Virus record (IMG/VR): IMGVR_UViG_3300025110_000002
Location: 1-64,000 of that record
From: a virus
Strand: one strand, 5' to 3'
Length of the DNA stretch: 64,000 nucleotides
Positions within the stretch are counted from its first letter, which is position 1. Each line of letters starts with the position of its first letter. This document shows positions 62,499 through 64,000 of the stretch, piece after piece. The notes beneath the pieces are model-generated. The model was given only the letters and a program-made list of their open reading frames with translations, had not been told where the DNA came from and did not search any database. Both the position numbers and the translations under genes were made by a program.

Positions 62499-64000
62499 TT
62501 AAATACTGTAATCTTCATTTACTTCACCATCTTCGTCTTTGACTATATTGTTTAAGATACTTTGCATTTCGCTATTATCAAGACGCATAGTTGATCTTTG
62601 CTTTAAGTTATAAACATTTAGTAATGCATCTACATCATATATAGGATAATCGTCTATAAAGAATAAAGGGTCAGATGGGAATCTTTTTCTATATGCCTCT
62701 TCTGCTTGTTTTTGATTCATATTTAAATCTTTCATAAAAGCTTTTGTTATTAAAGATTTTTTAAGTGATGTAGTTTGAAATTTTGAAGTAGAAAAAATAG
62801 GTTGTTTTCGTATTGCCTCTATAACATTATTCATAGCTTCTTCTTGCCTATCTATACGATCTTCTTCTTTAATTATTTCTCCAGCTGCATTAACTATTTC
62901 CCCGGCTTCGTTTTTATACTCTTTTTCTGTGTTTGCTAAAGCAGATTGCAAAGAGCTGTGGAAATTTTGCATTAATTCTATAGCGTCTTCTTTAACCTGA
63001 GCCCTATCTGAATCGGTTTGAGTTGGAGGAGTAACCTTTCTTTGATAAAATCCTTCATAATGTTCTTTAGCACTTTTTCTTATGTTTTCATGAACAAATT
63101 CTTTCAATGTTTCCAATATAAGAATATCGCCGTCTCCATCTTCTTCATCAACAATACTGCCATCTTGAAGATCCCCAATTAAATATTGTTTAAATTCTAG
63201 AGAACTTAATTCATCACCTTCTTCAGATGCTAATTTTTGTAACAAAATTCCTGCTTCATCTCCTTTTAAATATCCTAAATGATCAACTGCAAGGGTAGCA
63301 TATTGTGTATCTGTTAGCTTTAATGCTTCTATTCCTTTTTGAACTTCAAAATCTAATCCTTTACTGCTATCCCCTTTAAGAGCTAATTTTTTAGCAGATT
63401 CATTTATTGATTTTAATAAATCTAAATATACTTTATGATCTTGTTCTATTAATCCAAAAGCATTAGGTAAATCTTTTATATCAATAGCAATTTGTTCTTC
63501 TTCCCCTTCTACTCCAGACATGTTAATATTAAATATAGCTTGGTTTTCAAATAATTCAAATTCACCTGCCATACGCATTTTATTTAGTTTTATAGATTTT
63601 GCATCATTTAAATTACTAAGCATATCGCTTTGCTCTAAAAAATCTTCTCCACTGGCTTTATATTGGTCGGCCCAATATTTTAATTCAGCAATTTTTTCTT
63701 TTTCTTCATTAACCAACATTGTTTTTTGTATATCAGATATTTCATCGCTCATTGCTATATTATAAACATTCATTTTAATAGCCGCAGCTTTTTCTGTTAA
63801 ATATCTCATGCCTTGTGGTGGGACTCCTTTAAAATCAGGATTTTGATACTGACTAATAAGTTTAGATGCAAAAGCTTCTCTTTCTTTCATAGCTTTAGCA
63901 TAAGCTTGTCCCTCAAGAGCTCTTTGTTTTTTATATTCAAGAACTTTTTGGTCCATTGTATCTATTGCAGGTTGCACTGCCCCTGCTAAATCTAAGGGTC
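62499..64000 (-). CDS. Virion-internal / cargo-like protein (5' end cut by window edge)
   Basis: The frame stays open to the right window edge, so only the last 500 or so residues are seen. A GTG at 63977 could serve as start but nothing marks it as one. The visible part is almost entirely helical and acidic: KEREAFASKLISQYQNPDFK, then FLEQSDMLSNLNDAKSIKLN, later EDRIDRQEEAMNNVIEAIRK. It precedes the giant polyvalent protein by 12 bases and probably belongs to the same ejected-protein module. No enzyme motif is seen. Confidence 0.65.
   Translation of the reverse strand, partial: PLDLAGAVQPAIDTMDQKVLEYKKQRALEGQAYAKAMKEREAFASKLISQYQNPDFKGVPPQGMRYLTEKAAAIKMNVYNIAMSDEISDIQKTMLVNEEKEKIAELKYWADQYKASGEDFLEQSDMLSNLNDAKSIKLNKMRMAGEFELFENQAIFNINMSGVEGEEEQIAIDIKDLPNAFGLIEQDHKVYLDLLKSINESAKKLALKGDSSKGLDFEVQKGIEALKLTDTQYATLAVDHLGYLKGDEAGILLQKLASEEGDELSSLEFKQYLIGDLQDGSIVDEEDGDGDILILETLKEFVHENIRKSAKEHYEGFYQRKVTPPTQTDSDRAQVKEDAIELMQNFHSSLQSALANTEKEYKNEAGEIVNAAGEIIKEEDRIDRQEEAMNNVIEAIRKQPIFSTSKFQTTSLKKSLITKAFMKDLNMNQKQAEEAYRKRFPSDPLFFIDDYPIYDVDALLNVYNLKQRSTMRLDNSEMQSILNNIVKDEDGEVNEDYSI

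Overview
The window is a contiguous, AT-rich stretch of a double-stranded DNA tailed-phage genome. The late-module order is TerL, portal, acidic scaffold-like protein, major capsid protein, ring/adaptor proteins, then a giant 'muzzle'/stabilization-type protein. This order and the protein sizes match short-tailed phages of the crAss-like type. The host is most likely a marine-type member of the Bacteroidota. Both phage-encoded secreted proteins have signal peptides ending in AQ or SQ, and many genes start behind A/T-only leaders with no Shine-Dalgarno sequence. That host assignment is inference from sequence style. TAA, TGA and TAG all act as stops, so the genetic code is standard.

Layout. 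Positions 1-36387 are a leftward-transcribed late block. From its promoter-proximal end at 36387 it carries: four small basic proteins; a first S74-processed tail fibre; a GroEL/GroES pair; small zinc or winged-helix proteins; an M15 endolysin; a holin; a second S74 fibre; a 2381-residue mosaic adhesin; small proteins; the terminase pair; portal; scaffold; capsid; connector proteins; and the muzzle, which runs off the left edge. Positions 36388-36843 are a divergent control region. Positions 36844-54574 are a rightward early/middle block: more than 20 tiny genes, a DnaA-domain-IV protein, an initiator-type tRNA(CAU), a sigma factor, a recombination module (ERF annealing protein, PD-(D/E)XK exonuclease, SSB-like protein, endonuclease I), a primase-helicase, and nucleotide metabolism (ThyA, MazG-type proteins, class I ribonucleotide reductase). 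A bidirectional terminator at 54586-54609 separates it from a second leftward block (54616-64000) of membrane proteins and giant virion-internal proteins. The muzzle runs off the left edge and a cargo-like protein runs off the right edge in the same direction. The two leftward blocks could therefore be one late operon on a circularly permuted genome.

How it works together (inference). Early transcription probably starts from a repeated 34-bp promoter-like element with invariant internal spacing, which sits between the small genes. The encoded sigma factor could then switch expression. The recombination, primase-helicase, RNR and ThyA genes supply DNA replication, but no DNA polymerase is visible in the window. 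Late expression builds the capsid, fibres and an ejected 2267-residue protein that carries both a zincin-like HExxH motif and a PD...ExK nuclease motif. Holin, endolysin and a possible second holin-like set release the progeny.
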